A stretch of DNA of 5,421 nucleotides, taken from positions 1 to 5,421 of the forward strand of contig JACQUH010000340.1 in assembly GCA_016210375.1 (NCBI GenBank). The letters run 5' to 3'. The stretch is from Chloroflexota bacterium (lineage in GTDB: Bacteria > Chloroflexota > Dehalococcoidia > Lucifugimonadales > JACPCL1). Of the stretch, positions 1-5,018 are shown in pieces (position 1 is the first letter of the stretch; each line of letters begins with the position of its first letter). The position numbers and the translations under genes were made by a program. Under the pieces are notes generated by a model. It had not been told where the DNA came from, searched no databases, and worked only from the letters and a program-made list of their open reading frames with translations.

Positions 1-92
1 CGGAGGTGGCTTCGGCCATGAAGGAGCTGGGTTTCACCCCGGCCAGGGTGGCCGAGATCACGAGCCTTCTGACGGCCAAGGCAGGGGTGTAG
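1..92 (+). CDS. C-terminal end of probable transketolase N-terminal subunit (5' truncated by window)
   Basis: The reading frame that begins at base 3 is open from the window edge to TAG at 90-92. It encodes about 29 residues containing MKELGFTPARVAEITSLL, a helical tail of the kind found at protein ends. The stop lies one base before the ATG of the transketolase C-terminal subunit, so the two are almost certainly co-transcribed and translationally coupled. In split transketolases the thiamine-diphosphate-binding N-terminal subunit normally lies directly upstream of the C-terminal subunit, and these proteins often end shortly after an A-x-x-x-L-G helix like the one here. The identity therefore rests mainly on context: no catalytic motif falls inside the window. 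Another sugar-metabolism gene in the same operon cannot be excluded. Confidence 0.6.
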   Translation, partial: EVASAMKELGFTPARVAEITSLLTAKAGV

Positions 93-93
93 G

Positions 94-1047
94 ATGGCAA
101 CCACGGCGACATCGGTTACCCGGGAGGTCTTTGGTCTGACCCTGCTGGCCCTGGGGCGGGAAAAGCCGGACATCGTGGTGGTTGGAGGCGACCTGAACGT
201 CTCAACCTTTGCCAGCCTCTTCGGCAAGGAGTTCCCGCTCCGCTTCTTTGACCTGGGGCCGGCGGAGCAGAACATGATGAGCATGGCGGCGGGCTTTGCC
301 TCCAGCGGCAAGATCCCCTTCGCCAACACCTTCGCTGTCTTTGGGACCAGCCGCCCCTATGACCAGATACGGGTGGGCATCGCCCAGCCTGGTCTGAACG
401 TGAAAATCGTGGGAAGCCACTCTGGCATCACGGTGGGGGAGGACGGCGTCTCTGCCCAGTCCATTGAGGACATCGCCTTGATGGTTGCCCTCCCGGGGTT
501 CACCGTCATCGTCCCTGCCGACGGGCCAGAGACGGCAGCGGTGGTGCGAGTGGCCGCGCGCGAGCGTGGCCCCTTCTACATCCGCGTTTCTCGTGCGGCG
601 ACGCCCGTGGTCCATGGCGAGGGCTACCAGTTCCGCCTGGGCGCGGCCGAGGTGATGCGCCCGGGGCGAGACGCCGCCATCATCGCCTGCGGCACCATGG
701 TGGCGCCGGCCGTGGCGGCGGCGGAGAGCCTGGCCCGCACGGGCGTTGAGTGCCGGGTCATCAACATGGCTACGCTTCAACCTCTGGACAAGGAGGCCGT
801 GCTCCAGGCGGCCCGGGGGACGGGAGCCATCGTGACGGCGGAGGAGCACTACATCAACGGCGGCCTGGGGAGCCTGGTGGCGGCGGCCATCGGCCAGGGA
901 TCGCCTGTGCCCGTGGAGATGGTGGCGCTGCACGGGTACGCCGAGTCCGGCAGGCCCGAGCAGCTCGTGGCGAAGTACGGCCTAACGGCGTCGGACGTGG
1001 AGAGGGCGGTGCGCCGCGCCCTGGAGCGCAAGACGAAGGGCCGGTAG
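94..1047 (+). CDS. Transketolase, C-terminal subunit (pyrimidine-binding plus C-terminal domains)
   Basis: A 317-residue protein matching the second half of transketolase, the usual size for the C-terminal subunit of split enzymes. With its partner it would move two-carbon ketol units between sugar phosphates in the cytoplasmic non-oxidative pentose phosphate pathway. Residues about 7-170 form the Pyr domain. Glu58 in GPAEQNM is the glutamate that activates the thiamine diphosphate aminopyrimidine, and the aromatic patch FANTFAVF is at 76-83. His109 and Asp117 (SHSG, GEDG) align with substrate contacts of the E. coli enzyme, followed by FYIRVSR at 161-167. Residues about 180-310 form the C-terminal alpha/beta domain, with an AEEHYINGGLGS motif at 249-260. 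One oddity is Ala121 in GEDGVSAQ, where most relatives have His (G-x-DG-x-[ST]-HQ). The ATG is one base after the upstream stop and overlaps its ribosome binding region, which suggests coupled translation. Related TPP enzymes such as DXS or E1-beta subunits are alternatives, but the motif spacing favours transketolase. Confidence 0.93.
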   Translation: MATTATSVTREVFGLTLLALGREKPDIVVVGGDLNVSTFASLFGKEFPLRFFDLGPAEQNMMSMAAGFASSGKIPFANTFAVFGTSRPYDQIRVGIAQPGLNVKIVGSHSGITVGEDGVSAQSIEDIALMVALPGFTVIVPADGPETAAVVRVAARERGPFYIRVSRAATPVVHGEGYQFRLGAAEVMRPGRDAAIIACGTMVAPAVAAAESLARTGVECRVINMATLQPLDKEAVLQAARGTGAIVTAEEHYINGGLGSLVAAAIGQGSPVPVEMVALHGYAESGRPEQLVAKYGLTASDVERAVRRALERKTKGR

Positions 1048-1067
1048 CCGGGCCAGACACCGGCCCT
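1037..1067. terminator. GC-rich inverted repeat in the convergent gap, possible weak bidirectional terminator
   Basis: AGGGCCGGT (1037-1045) and ACCGGCCCT (1059-1067) form a perfect 9-bp stem with a 13-nt loop. The stem overlaps the transketolase stop codon and lies in the 43-bp gap between convergent genes. A second small inverted repeat, AGCAAG/CTTGCT, follows at 1073-1086. Neither is followed by a clear T-run on either strand, so this is not a classical intrinsic terminator. The position and perfect stem suggest a transcript end or 3'-end protection. Its function is inferred from location. Confidence 0.4.
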
Positions 1068-1090
1068 CTACCAGCAAGCTCTTGCTCCCG

Positions 1091-1516
1091 CTAGCTTCCC
1101 TCGCTCAGCTCCAGCGTGATGCCGTCGGGGTCCAGGAAGTAGGCCACCCGCGGGCGGCCGGGCGCTCCTGCGGCTGGCGCGCCCCTGAAGCGCACGCCCA
1201 TCGCCTCCATTTCCCGATACGTCCGATCCAGGTCGTCGGCGTAGAAGGCGATGTGGGCGCTGCCCACGTTGTTGGTGGCCAGGTCCACGGGGTTTCCCCT
1301 GGGCGACAGGTACTGGATCAGCTCCAACCGGAACTCCCTTAGCAACAGGTGGGCTACCTTCAGGTGGGCATCCAGGAACCCCGTGACCTTCTGGATGCCT
1401 TCCCCCTGCGCCTCAAAGACGTTTTCCAGCCGAAAGCCGGCGACATCCCGGTAGAAGGCGATGGAGCGCTCCAGGTCGCTGACGGTGAAGGAGGAGTGGT
1501 TGTGGGAGGTGATCAT
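1091..1516 (-). CDS. VOC-superfamily (glyoxalase/bleomycin-resistance/dioxygenase fold) protein
   Basis: A 141-residue protein, the usual length of a two-module VOC domain. Module one starts with the typical HSSFTVSDLERSIAFYRDVAGF (split here as HSSFTVSDLE at 7-16, then RSIAFYRDVAGF) and contains LELIQY. Module two has GSAHIAFYADDLD and ends in the typical DPDGITLEL strand. The four usual metal-ligand positions are filled: His7, Glu65, His88 and Glu136. A divalent-metal enzyme (glyoxalase, epimerase or dioxygenase type) is therefore plausible, but the substrate cannot be read from the sequence. The reading frame extends upstream to 1639, but that extension lies inside the DUF1003 gene and has no family resemblance. 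The ATG at 1514-1516 places the canonical first strand at the N terminus. No strong Shine-Dalgarno is visible, and with only 8 nt to the upstream stop, translation is probably coupled. Confidence 0.88.
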   Translation of the reverse strand: MITSHNHSSFTVSDLERSIAFYRDVAGFRLENVFEAQGEGIQKVTGFLDAHLKVAHLLLREFRLELIQYLSPRGNPVDLATNNVGSAHIAFYADDLDRTYREMEAMGVRFRGAPAAGAPGRPRVAYFLDPDGITLELSEGS

Positions 1517-1524
1517 GGCGGGCG

Positions 1525-2337
1525 CTAGTTCGGCCGGCCGAGGACGTCGTTGATAGAGACATTGCGCCTCGGCTGCCGGGGTCGCATCTGGCCCAACATG
1601 TCCAACTGGATCTTCTGGATCTCCAGCAGCCGCTGCCATTGCTGGGCGATCAGGTGGTCCACCTTCTCCGTCAGCAGCCGGATTTCCAGCTCCGCCTTGA
1701 GGCTCACCCGATACTCGTTCTCGGCCCTCAGGCGGTCCCTGGCCTCCTGGCGGTTCTGGCTCATCATGATCACCGGCGCCTGGATCGCAGCCAGGGCGGA
1801 GAGGACCAGGTTGAGGAGGATAAAGGGGTAGGGGTCAAAGGGCCGGGCAAAGAGGTTCACCGCGTTTAGGGAGACCCATACCGCCAGCACCACCGAGAAG
1901 ATGCCGATGAACTTCCAGCTGCCGCCAAAGGCCGCGATGCGGTCGGCCACGCGCTCGCCCAGGGTCCGGCGATTGTCGTATTCCGCGTTCAGGTCCCGGG
2001 TCAGCACCTCGTGGTTCCGCAGGCCCTCCAGAACACTCTGCTCCAGGGTCGTCTGGTCGCCTTTTTCCTCCTGGACGATCTCCTCCACGTGCTCAAAGCG
2101 GAACATGGTGAGGTCCTGGAGGCAGATGTACCCCTCCTCGTTCCAGTTTGGGTGGCGTCCCTTGATGGTCTCCACGACCGAAGAGCGCACCAGGGCGGCA
2201 GGAACGATGCCGGCGGTGGGCTTCCGTCTGCCACAGATCTGGCATTGCCTGGTCTGAACGGAATAGCGGCGGGCAGGCACCGGTTGCTCCTGCTTGCCGT
2301 TGGTGCTGGGATGGTCGCCGTCGTCAGGTAGGCTCAT
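1525..2337 (-). CDS. DUF1003 family membrane protein with N-terminal Cys motif
   Basis: A 270-residue protein. An N-terminal soluble part (about 1-90) carries CQIC at 32-35 and a single further Cys72 in YICLQDL, resembling a small zinc-binding segment. The DUF1003 core follows: RTLGERVADRIAAFGGSW at 124-141, a membrane helix at about 143-163, the FDPYPFILLNLVLS motif at 167-180 leading into a second helix to about 192, then SQNRQEARDRLRAENEY. The C-terminal part (about 198-252) is a charged, probably coiled-coil helix. Both helices are short and close together, so this is a hairpin membrane anchor with cytosolic ends likely. The family has no reaction I can name. The start chosen is the ATG at 2335-2337, preceded by AGGAG with a 7-nt spacing. 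An in-frame ATG nine codons upstream overlaps the likely -10 box and has no such site. The VOC gene follows 8 nt downstream, so the two probably form an operon. Confidence 0.9.
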   Translation of the reverse strand: MSLPDDGDHPSTNGKQEQPVPARRYSVQTRQCQICGRRKPTAGIVPAALVRSSVVETIKGRHPNWNEEGYICLQDLTMFRFEHVEEIVQEEKGDQTTLEQSVLEGLRNHEVLTRDLNAEYDNRRTLGERVADRIAAFGGSWKFIGIFSVVLAVWVSLNAVNLFARPFDPYPFILLNLVLSALAAIQAPVIMMSQNRQEARDRLRAENEYRVSLKAELEIRLLTEKVDHLIAQQWQRLLEIQKIQLDMLGQMRPRQPRRNVSINDVLGRPN

Positions 2338-2344
2338 GGCTGCT

Positions 2345-2361
2345 CTCCTGACAGCATTATA
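2345..2361 (-). promoter_or_regulatory. -10 box (TATAAT) and Shine-Dalgarno of the DUF1003-VOC operon
   Basis: On the minus strand an exact TATAAT lies at 2361-2356 in a locally AT-rich stretch, 18 bases before the chosen DUF1003 start. AGGAG at 2349-2345 follows and sits 7 nt before the ATG. No convincing -35 element is found at 16-18 bp spacing (CTTTTC at 17 bp). If the -10 is used, the 5' leader would be only about a dozen bases and the start point would abut the ribosome binding site. The Shine-Dalgarno is well supported. The promoter is plausible from the -10 alone. Confidence 0.5.
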
Positions 2362-2672
2362 CATCCCTTGTCCAGTAAGAAAAGGATGTTATCTGTGTTT
2401 TGCCGCAAAGTTTGCTGATATTACCAGGGGATTTCCTCATCTGGCGCTCGTGCCCTCTTGTCGCCTCCATGCAAGGGTTATCCGGGCGGCCCGCGAGATC
2501 GCCGCCCAGGACCGCTGGGGGACGCTGGCTCAGGGGTACCACCATGGGCTTGGCCCTCTTGGGGGCCGTGATGACCTGCCGCTCTGATGGGGAGGTGCCG
2601 GATGACCAGCCTGCTGGAACGCTCCGAGGCAAGCTAGCGCGGCATGGTCCTGCCCTATACCACCTTATCTTG

Positions 2673-2678
2673 TATAAT
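2673..2678 (+). promoter_or_regulatory. -10 box of the htpX promoter
   Basis: An exact TATAAT with CTGCCC (2650-2655) 17 bp upstream, matching the -35 consensus TTGACA at only three positions. Transcription would start near 2685, giving an htpX leader of about 62 nt. The -10 is consensus but the -35 is weak, which could mean an activator is needed or that another sigma factor is used. No CIRCE-type heat-shock operator is visible. Confidence 0.5.
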
Positions 2679-2734
2679 GGGTAGGAAGGCTTTTAAGGCC
2701 TCAGGGGTGCCCGCGAAGCGCCTCCCATCTGTTG

Positions 2735-2740
2735 AAAAGG
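2735..2740 (+). promoter_or_regulatory. Shine-Dalgarno deciding the htpX start
   Basis: AAAAGG lies 6 nt before the ATG at 2747-2749. An in-frame TTG at 2732 would give five extra residues, but it would place this site inside the coding sequence. The ATG also gives the MNTIKT beginning that is typical of HtpX proteins. Confidence 0.75.
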
Positions 2741-2746
2741 TACGGC

Positions 2747-3622
2747 ATGAACACCATCAAGACCTTCTTCCTGCTCTCTCTGCTGACCTCCCTTTTCCTA
2801 CTCATCGGGCTGCTGATGGGCGGCACCGGGGGCATCATAGTCTTCCTGGTCATCGCCCTGGCCATGAACTTCATCGGGTACTGGTTCAGCGACCGCCTGG
2901 TGCTGGCCATGGCCCGCGCCCACAAGGTGACGCAGGAGGAGGAGCCTGGGTTGTACCAGATCGTGGAGGAGCAGGCGCACCTGGCCGGCCTCCCCATGCC
3001 CAAGGTCTTCCTTATCAACGACGATGCCCCGAACGCCTTCGCCACGGGCCGAAACAAACGGCACGCCTCTATCGCCGTCACCAGCGGCATCATGCGCCTG
3101 CTCAGACGCGAGGAGCTGAGCGGCGTCATCGCCCACGAGCTGGCCCACGTTGGCAACCGCGACACCCTTATCATGACCATCGTCGCCGCCATCGCGACGG
3201 CAATTTCCATGATCGCGTGGATGGTGCAATGGTCTCTCATATTTGGCGGCATGGGCGGACGGCGCGACGACCGCGGAGGCGGCGCCCTGGGCATCATCGG
3301 CCTGGTGGTCATCGCCATCGTCATGCCCATCGTAGCCACGCTTATCCAGCTTGCCATCTCTCGCACCCGGGAGTACCAGGCCGATAGGACGGGCGCCCAC
3401 ACCTCCGGTACTCCCCTGGCGCTGGCCAGCGCTCTGGGCAAGCTGAAGAAGGGCAACGAGGCCCGTTCCCTGTCGGTCTCCAAGGAGCGCCTGGAGCCGG
3501 TGGCCCACCTCTTTATCGTCAACCCTCTCAGCGGCTCCGGCGTGGTGCGCCTCTTCTCCACGCACCCGCCTCTGGAGGAGCGCATCGCCCGCCTGGAGGC
3601 CATGGCCCGCGCCGGGGAGTAG
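2747..3622 (+). CDS. htpX: HtpX, membrane-bound zinc metalloprotease (M48 family)
   Basis: A 291-residue protein of normal HtpX length. HtpX cleaves misfolded or damaged membrane proteins and cooperates with FtsH in membrane quality control. Two N-terminal membrane helices (about 5-26 and 29-46) precede a cytosolic catalytic part. The zinc site is HELAH at 130-134, with His130 and His134 as ligands and Glu131 as catalytic base. The third ligand is expected at Glu209 in SRTREYQAD. Further helices lie at about 138-160 and 181-203, separated by a Gly/Arg-rich loop (GGMGGRRDDRGGG, 167-179). The conserved NAFATG (96-101) and the C-terminal STHPPLEERI (271-280) are both intact, so the protease should be active. 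It has its own promoter and is divergent from the DUF1003 gene. The 178-bp gap before trxB suggests a separate transcript or a processed leader. The family assignment is firm. The substrate range is not visible from the sequence. Confidence 0.96.
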   Translation: MNTIKTFFLLSLLTSLFLLIGLLMGGTGGIIVFLVIALAMNFIGYWFSDRLVLAMARAHKVTQEEEPGLYQIVEEQAHLAGLPMPKVFLINDDAPNAFATGRNKRHASIAVTSGIMRLLRREELSGVIAHELAHVGNRDTLIMTIVAAIATAISMIAWMVQWSLIFGGMGGRRDDRGGGALGIIGLVVIAIVMPIVATLIQLAISRTREYQADRTGAHTSGTPLALASALGKLKKGNEARSLSVSKERLEPVAHLFIVNPLSGSGVVRLFSTHPPLEERIARLEAMARAGE

Positions 3623-3624
3623 AC

Positions 3625-3646
3625 GGGCCTGGGGATCGGGATCGGG
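3625..3646 (+). other. Canonical G-quadruplex motif just after the htpX stop
   Basis: Four G-runs on the sense strand at 3625-3627, 3631-3634, 3638-3640 and 3644-3646 are separated by three-base loops (CCT, ATC, ATC). This satisfies the G3+N1-7 four-run pattern and begins two bases after the stop codon. GGGATC is tandemly repeated at 3632-3643. The motif would be present in the RNA and in the non-template DNA strand. Whether it folds or matters is not shown by the sequence. Confidence 0.6.
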
Positions 3647-3673
3647 CAATGCGACCAGGAGGCGAGCCTGTCG

Positions 3674-3701
3674 TGCAGCCAGGTAGCGCTCTCTGGCTGC
3701 A
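3674..3701 (+). repeat. Inverted repeat 1 in the htpX-trxB gap
   Basis: TGCAGCCAG (3674-3682) pairs perfectly with CTGGCTGCA (3693-3701), giving a 9-bp stem and a 10-nt loop. No T-run follows, so it is not a classical terminator. It may be an RNA hairpin that stabilises the htpX 3' end. Confidence 0.55.
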
Positions 3702-3720
3702 AGCGCGGGAGTCCGCCCGA

Positions 3721-3737
3721 ACCTGGGTATCCCAGGT
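3721..3737 (+). repeat. Inverted repeat 2 in the htpX-trxB gap, tight hairpin
   Basis: ACCTGGG and CCCAGGT are separated by TAT, a perfect 7-bp stem with a three-base loop. It could be an RNA hairpin, or a short dyad for a DNA-binding regulator of trxB. The sequence does not decide between these. Confidence 0.5.
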
Positions 3738-3742
3738 GGCAT

Positions 3743-3780
3743 CTCATTTATGAGGGGCCAGCCATGCCCGGCGGCCCCTC
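3743..3780 (+). repeat. Overlapping inverted repeats just upstream of trxB
   Basis: GAGGGGCC (3752-3759) pairs perfectly with GGCCCCTC (3773-3780) around a 13-nt loop. The stem is followed by only a weak T-rich stretch, TTGCTA. A small dyad, CTCAT (3743-3747) with ATGAG (3750-3754), shares bases 3752-3754 with the left arm, so the two cannot form together. The larger hairpin ends 6 nt before the trxB ribosome binding site. It could be a weak terminator for htpX read-through or a leader structure affecting trxB. Confidence 0.45.
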
Positions 3781-3800
3781 TTGCTAGGAAAGGATGGCCA

Positions 3801-4781
3801 ATGGAAGGCAACGCCATAGAGAACGTCATTATCATCGGCTCGGGGCCGGCGGGGCATACCGCTGCGCTGTACACTGCCCGCGCTGAGCTGAGGCCGCTGG
3901 TCATTGAGGGCCTCGTCCCCGGCGGCCAGCTTACCATCACGACGGATGTGGAGAACTTCCCGGGCTTCCCCCGGGGCCTCCAGGGACCGGAGATGATGGC
4001 GCTGTTCAAGGAGCAAGCGGAGCGCTTCGGGGCGCGCTACATCGCGGGCGACGTCACCTCGGTAGACCTGTCCCGCCAGCCTTTCAAGGTGGTGGTGGAC
4101 GAGGCGGACGAGTACTGCGCCAGGGCACTGATCATCGCCACGGGCGCTACCGCCAGGCTCCTGGGCCTGGCCTCCGAGACCCAGCTCATGGGCCGGGGCG
4201 TCTCTGCCTGCGCCACCTGCGACGGCTTTTTCTTCAGGAACAAGGAGGTCATCGTGGTGGGCGGCGGCGACACCGCCCTGGAGGAGGCGCTCTTCCTGAC
4301 CCGCTACGCGACCAGGGTCTCCGTTGTCCACCGCCGGGACGAGCTGCGCGCCTCCAGGATCATGCAGCAGCGCGCCTTTGAGAACCCGAAGATCCAGTTC
4401 ATCTGGGACACCGTGGTGGAGGAGATCCTGGGCGTGGAGGAGGGCGAGGTGAAGGGCGTGAAGCTGCGCAACCTCAAGAGCGGCGAGCTGAAGCAGATGC
4501 CGGTGGATGGCGTGTTCATCGGCATTGGCCACAAGCCCAACTCCGAGCTGTTCACCGGACAGTTGGACATGAACGAGACGGGCTATCTCCTCACCCACGA
4601 CGGCGCCAGGACCAATGTCCCGGGCGTCTTCGCCTGCGGGGATGTCCAGGACCCGGTGTACCGCCAGGCGGTGACGGCTGCCGGGAGCGGCTGCATGGCG
4701 GCCATAGACGCCGAGCGCTTCCTGGCCGGCGAAGAGGCAGGGGAGACCCACGCCGCTAAAGCCGCCTCTGGGGCTCGGTAG
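3801..4781 (+). CDS. trxB: Thioredoxin reductase (NADPH), low-molecular-weight flavoprotein
   Basis: A 326-residue cytoplasmic flavoenzyme that transfers electrons from NADPH through FAD and a redox disulfide to thioredoxin. The FAD-binding dinucleotide motif IIGSGPAG is at 11-18, GGQLT at 41-45 and ENFPGFP at 51-57. The NADPH domain holds the redox-active pair Cys137 and Cys140 in ACATCDG, then GGGDTALEEA at 154-163. HRRDELRAS at 177-185 supplies the basic residues that favour NADPH over NADH. The C-terminal FAD motif GVFACGDVQD is at 275-284, with the RQAVTAAGSGCMAA helix after it. Length is normal, with a short variable tail. The start chosen is the ATG at 3801, with AAAGGA (3789-3794) 6 nt before it. 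An in-frame ATG at 3750 would add 17 non-conserved residues and run through a hairpin. No convincing promoter is visible directly upstream. A strong terminator follows, so trxB is the last gene of its transcript. Confidence 0.97.
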   Translation: MEGNAIENVIIIGSGPAGHTAALYTARAELRPLVIEGLVPGGQLTITTDVENFPGFPRGLQGPEMMALFKEQAERFGARYIAGDVTSVDLSRQPFKVVVDEADEYCARALIIATGATARLLGLASETQLMGRGVSACATCDGFFFRNKEVIVVGGGDTALEEALFLTRYATRVSVVHRRDELRASRIMQQRAFENPKIQFIWDTVVEEILGVEEGEVKGVKLRNLKSGELKQMPVDGVFIGIGHKPNSELFTGQLDMNETGYLLTHDGARTNVPGVFACGDVQDPVYRQAVTAAGSGCMAAIDAERFLAGEEAGETHAAKAASGAR

Positions 4782-4792
4782 GGACCGAAGAC

Positions 4793-4835
4793 AAGAACAT
4801 CGGGGGCGACATTGTCGCCCCCGATGTTCTTTCTT
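4793..4835 (+). terminator. Intrinsic terminator of trxB
   Basis: An 18-bp perfect stem runs from 4793-4810 to 4814-4831 with the three-base loop ATT and a GC-rich core (CGGGGGCGAC). The T-rich stretch TTCTTTCTT overlaps the end of the descending arm. It begins 11 bases after the trxB stop. This is a strong Rho-independent terminator for the + strand. The opposite strand also exits into a T-containing stretch, so weaker bidirectional use is possible. Confidence 0.9.
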
Positions 4836-5005
4836 GCGACGCGAGTCCGTTGGAGGAAGGGGAAGGGGAGCGCCAAGGGGGGCTTCCGCGCCAGGCCGCC
4901 CTACCTCTTCGGCGAAACGTGGAAGTTCCATGGCGTTCGGTGTATCATATCTGCCTCGGATGCCCGATGACAAGGTTGTTTTCGGGTCAACAAGGGCGTG
5001 AATGG

Positions 5006-5013
5006 AAAGGAGA
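5006..5013 (+). promoter_or_regulatory. Strong Shine-Dalgarno of the 3'-terminal membrane protein gene
   Basis: AAAGGAGA is a near-perfect ribosome binding site, 5 nt before the ATG at 5019-5021. It is the best one in the window and fixes the start of the downstream gene. A possible -10 box, TATCAT, lies at 4943-4948 without a good -35 partner. Confidence 0.75.
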
Positions 5014-5018
5014 ACGTC

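Larger units (their letters stand above)
2338..2746. other. 409-bp divergent intergenic region without a recognisable gene
   Basis: This region lies between the divergently transcribed DUF1003 and htpX genes. Its left part (about 2350-2430) is visibly more AT-rich than the flanking genes. Each edge has a TATAAT facing outward, and the 9-mer TGTATAATG occurs on the + strand at 2671-2679 and on the minus strand at 2363-2355. The middle (about 2430-2660) is open for 90-odd codons in more than one frame. None of these frames has a good ribosome binding site or a family motif I recognise, and they overlap the promoters. I see no tRNA, riboswitch consensus or mobile-element end in it. Confidence 0.6.

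Noticed and set aside
202..933. A 243-codon minus-strand open frame inside the transketolase gene
   Set aside because: It is antisense to a well-supported gene, and its translation is His/Arg-rich with no motif.
1517..1639. N-terminal extension of the VOC protein by 41 residues
   Set aside because: The extension overlaps the 3' end of the DUF1003 gene in another frame and has no VOC character. The internal ATG at 1516 starts exactly at the first VOC strand.
2537..2545. GGTGGTACC on the minus strand, resembling the core of a T-box leader
   Set aside because: It has no surrounding T-box architecture, no terminator, and no tRNA synthetase or amino-acid gene downstream. The match is a short chance string built on a GGTACC palindrome.
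2294..2684. Small open frames of 91-97 codons on both strands in the divergent region
   Set aside because: They overlap each other and both promoters, lack ribosome binding sites, and show no recognised motif. They are treated as chance frames.
3750..3800. Upstream ATG giving TrxB 17 extra residues
   Set aside because: It has no ribosome binding site, lies inside a hairpin, and the added residues are not part of the family. The ATG at 3801 has AAAGGA at good spacing.
2701..4009. Long minus-strand open frames (348 and 403 codons) opposite htpX
   Set aside because: They are antisense to a clear htpX and have Arg/Ser/Pro/His-rich translations without any recognisable domain.
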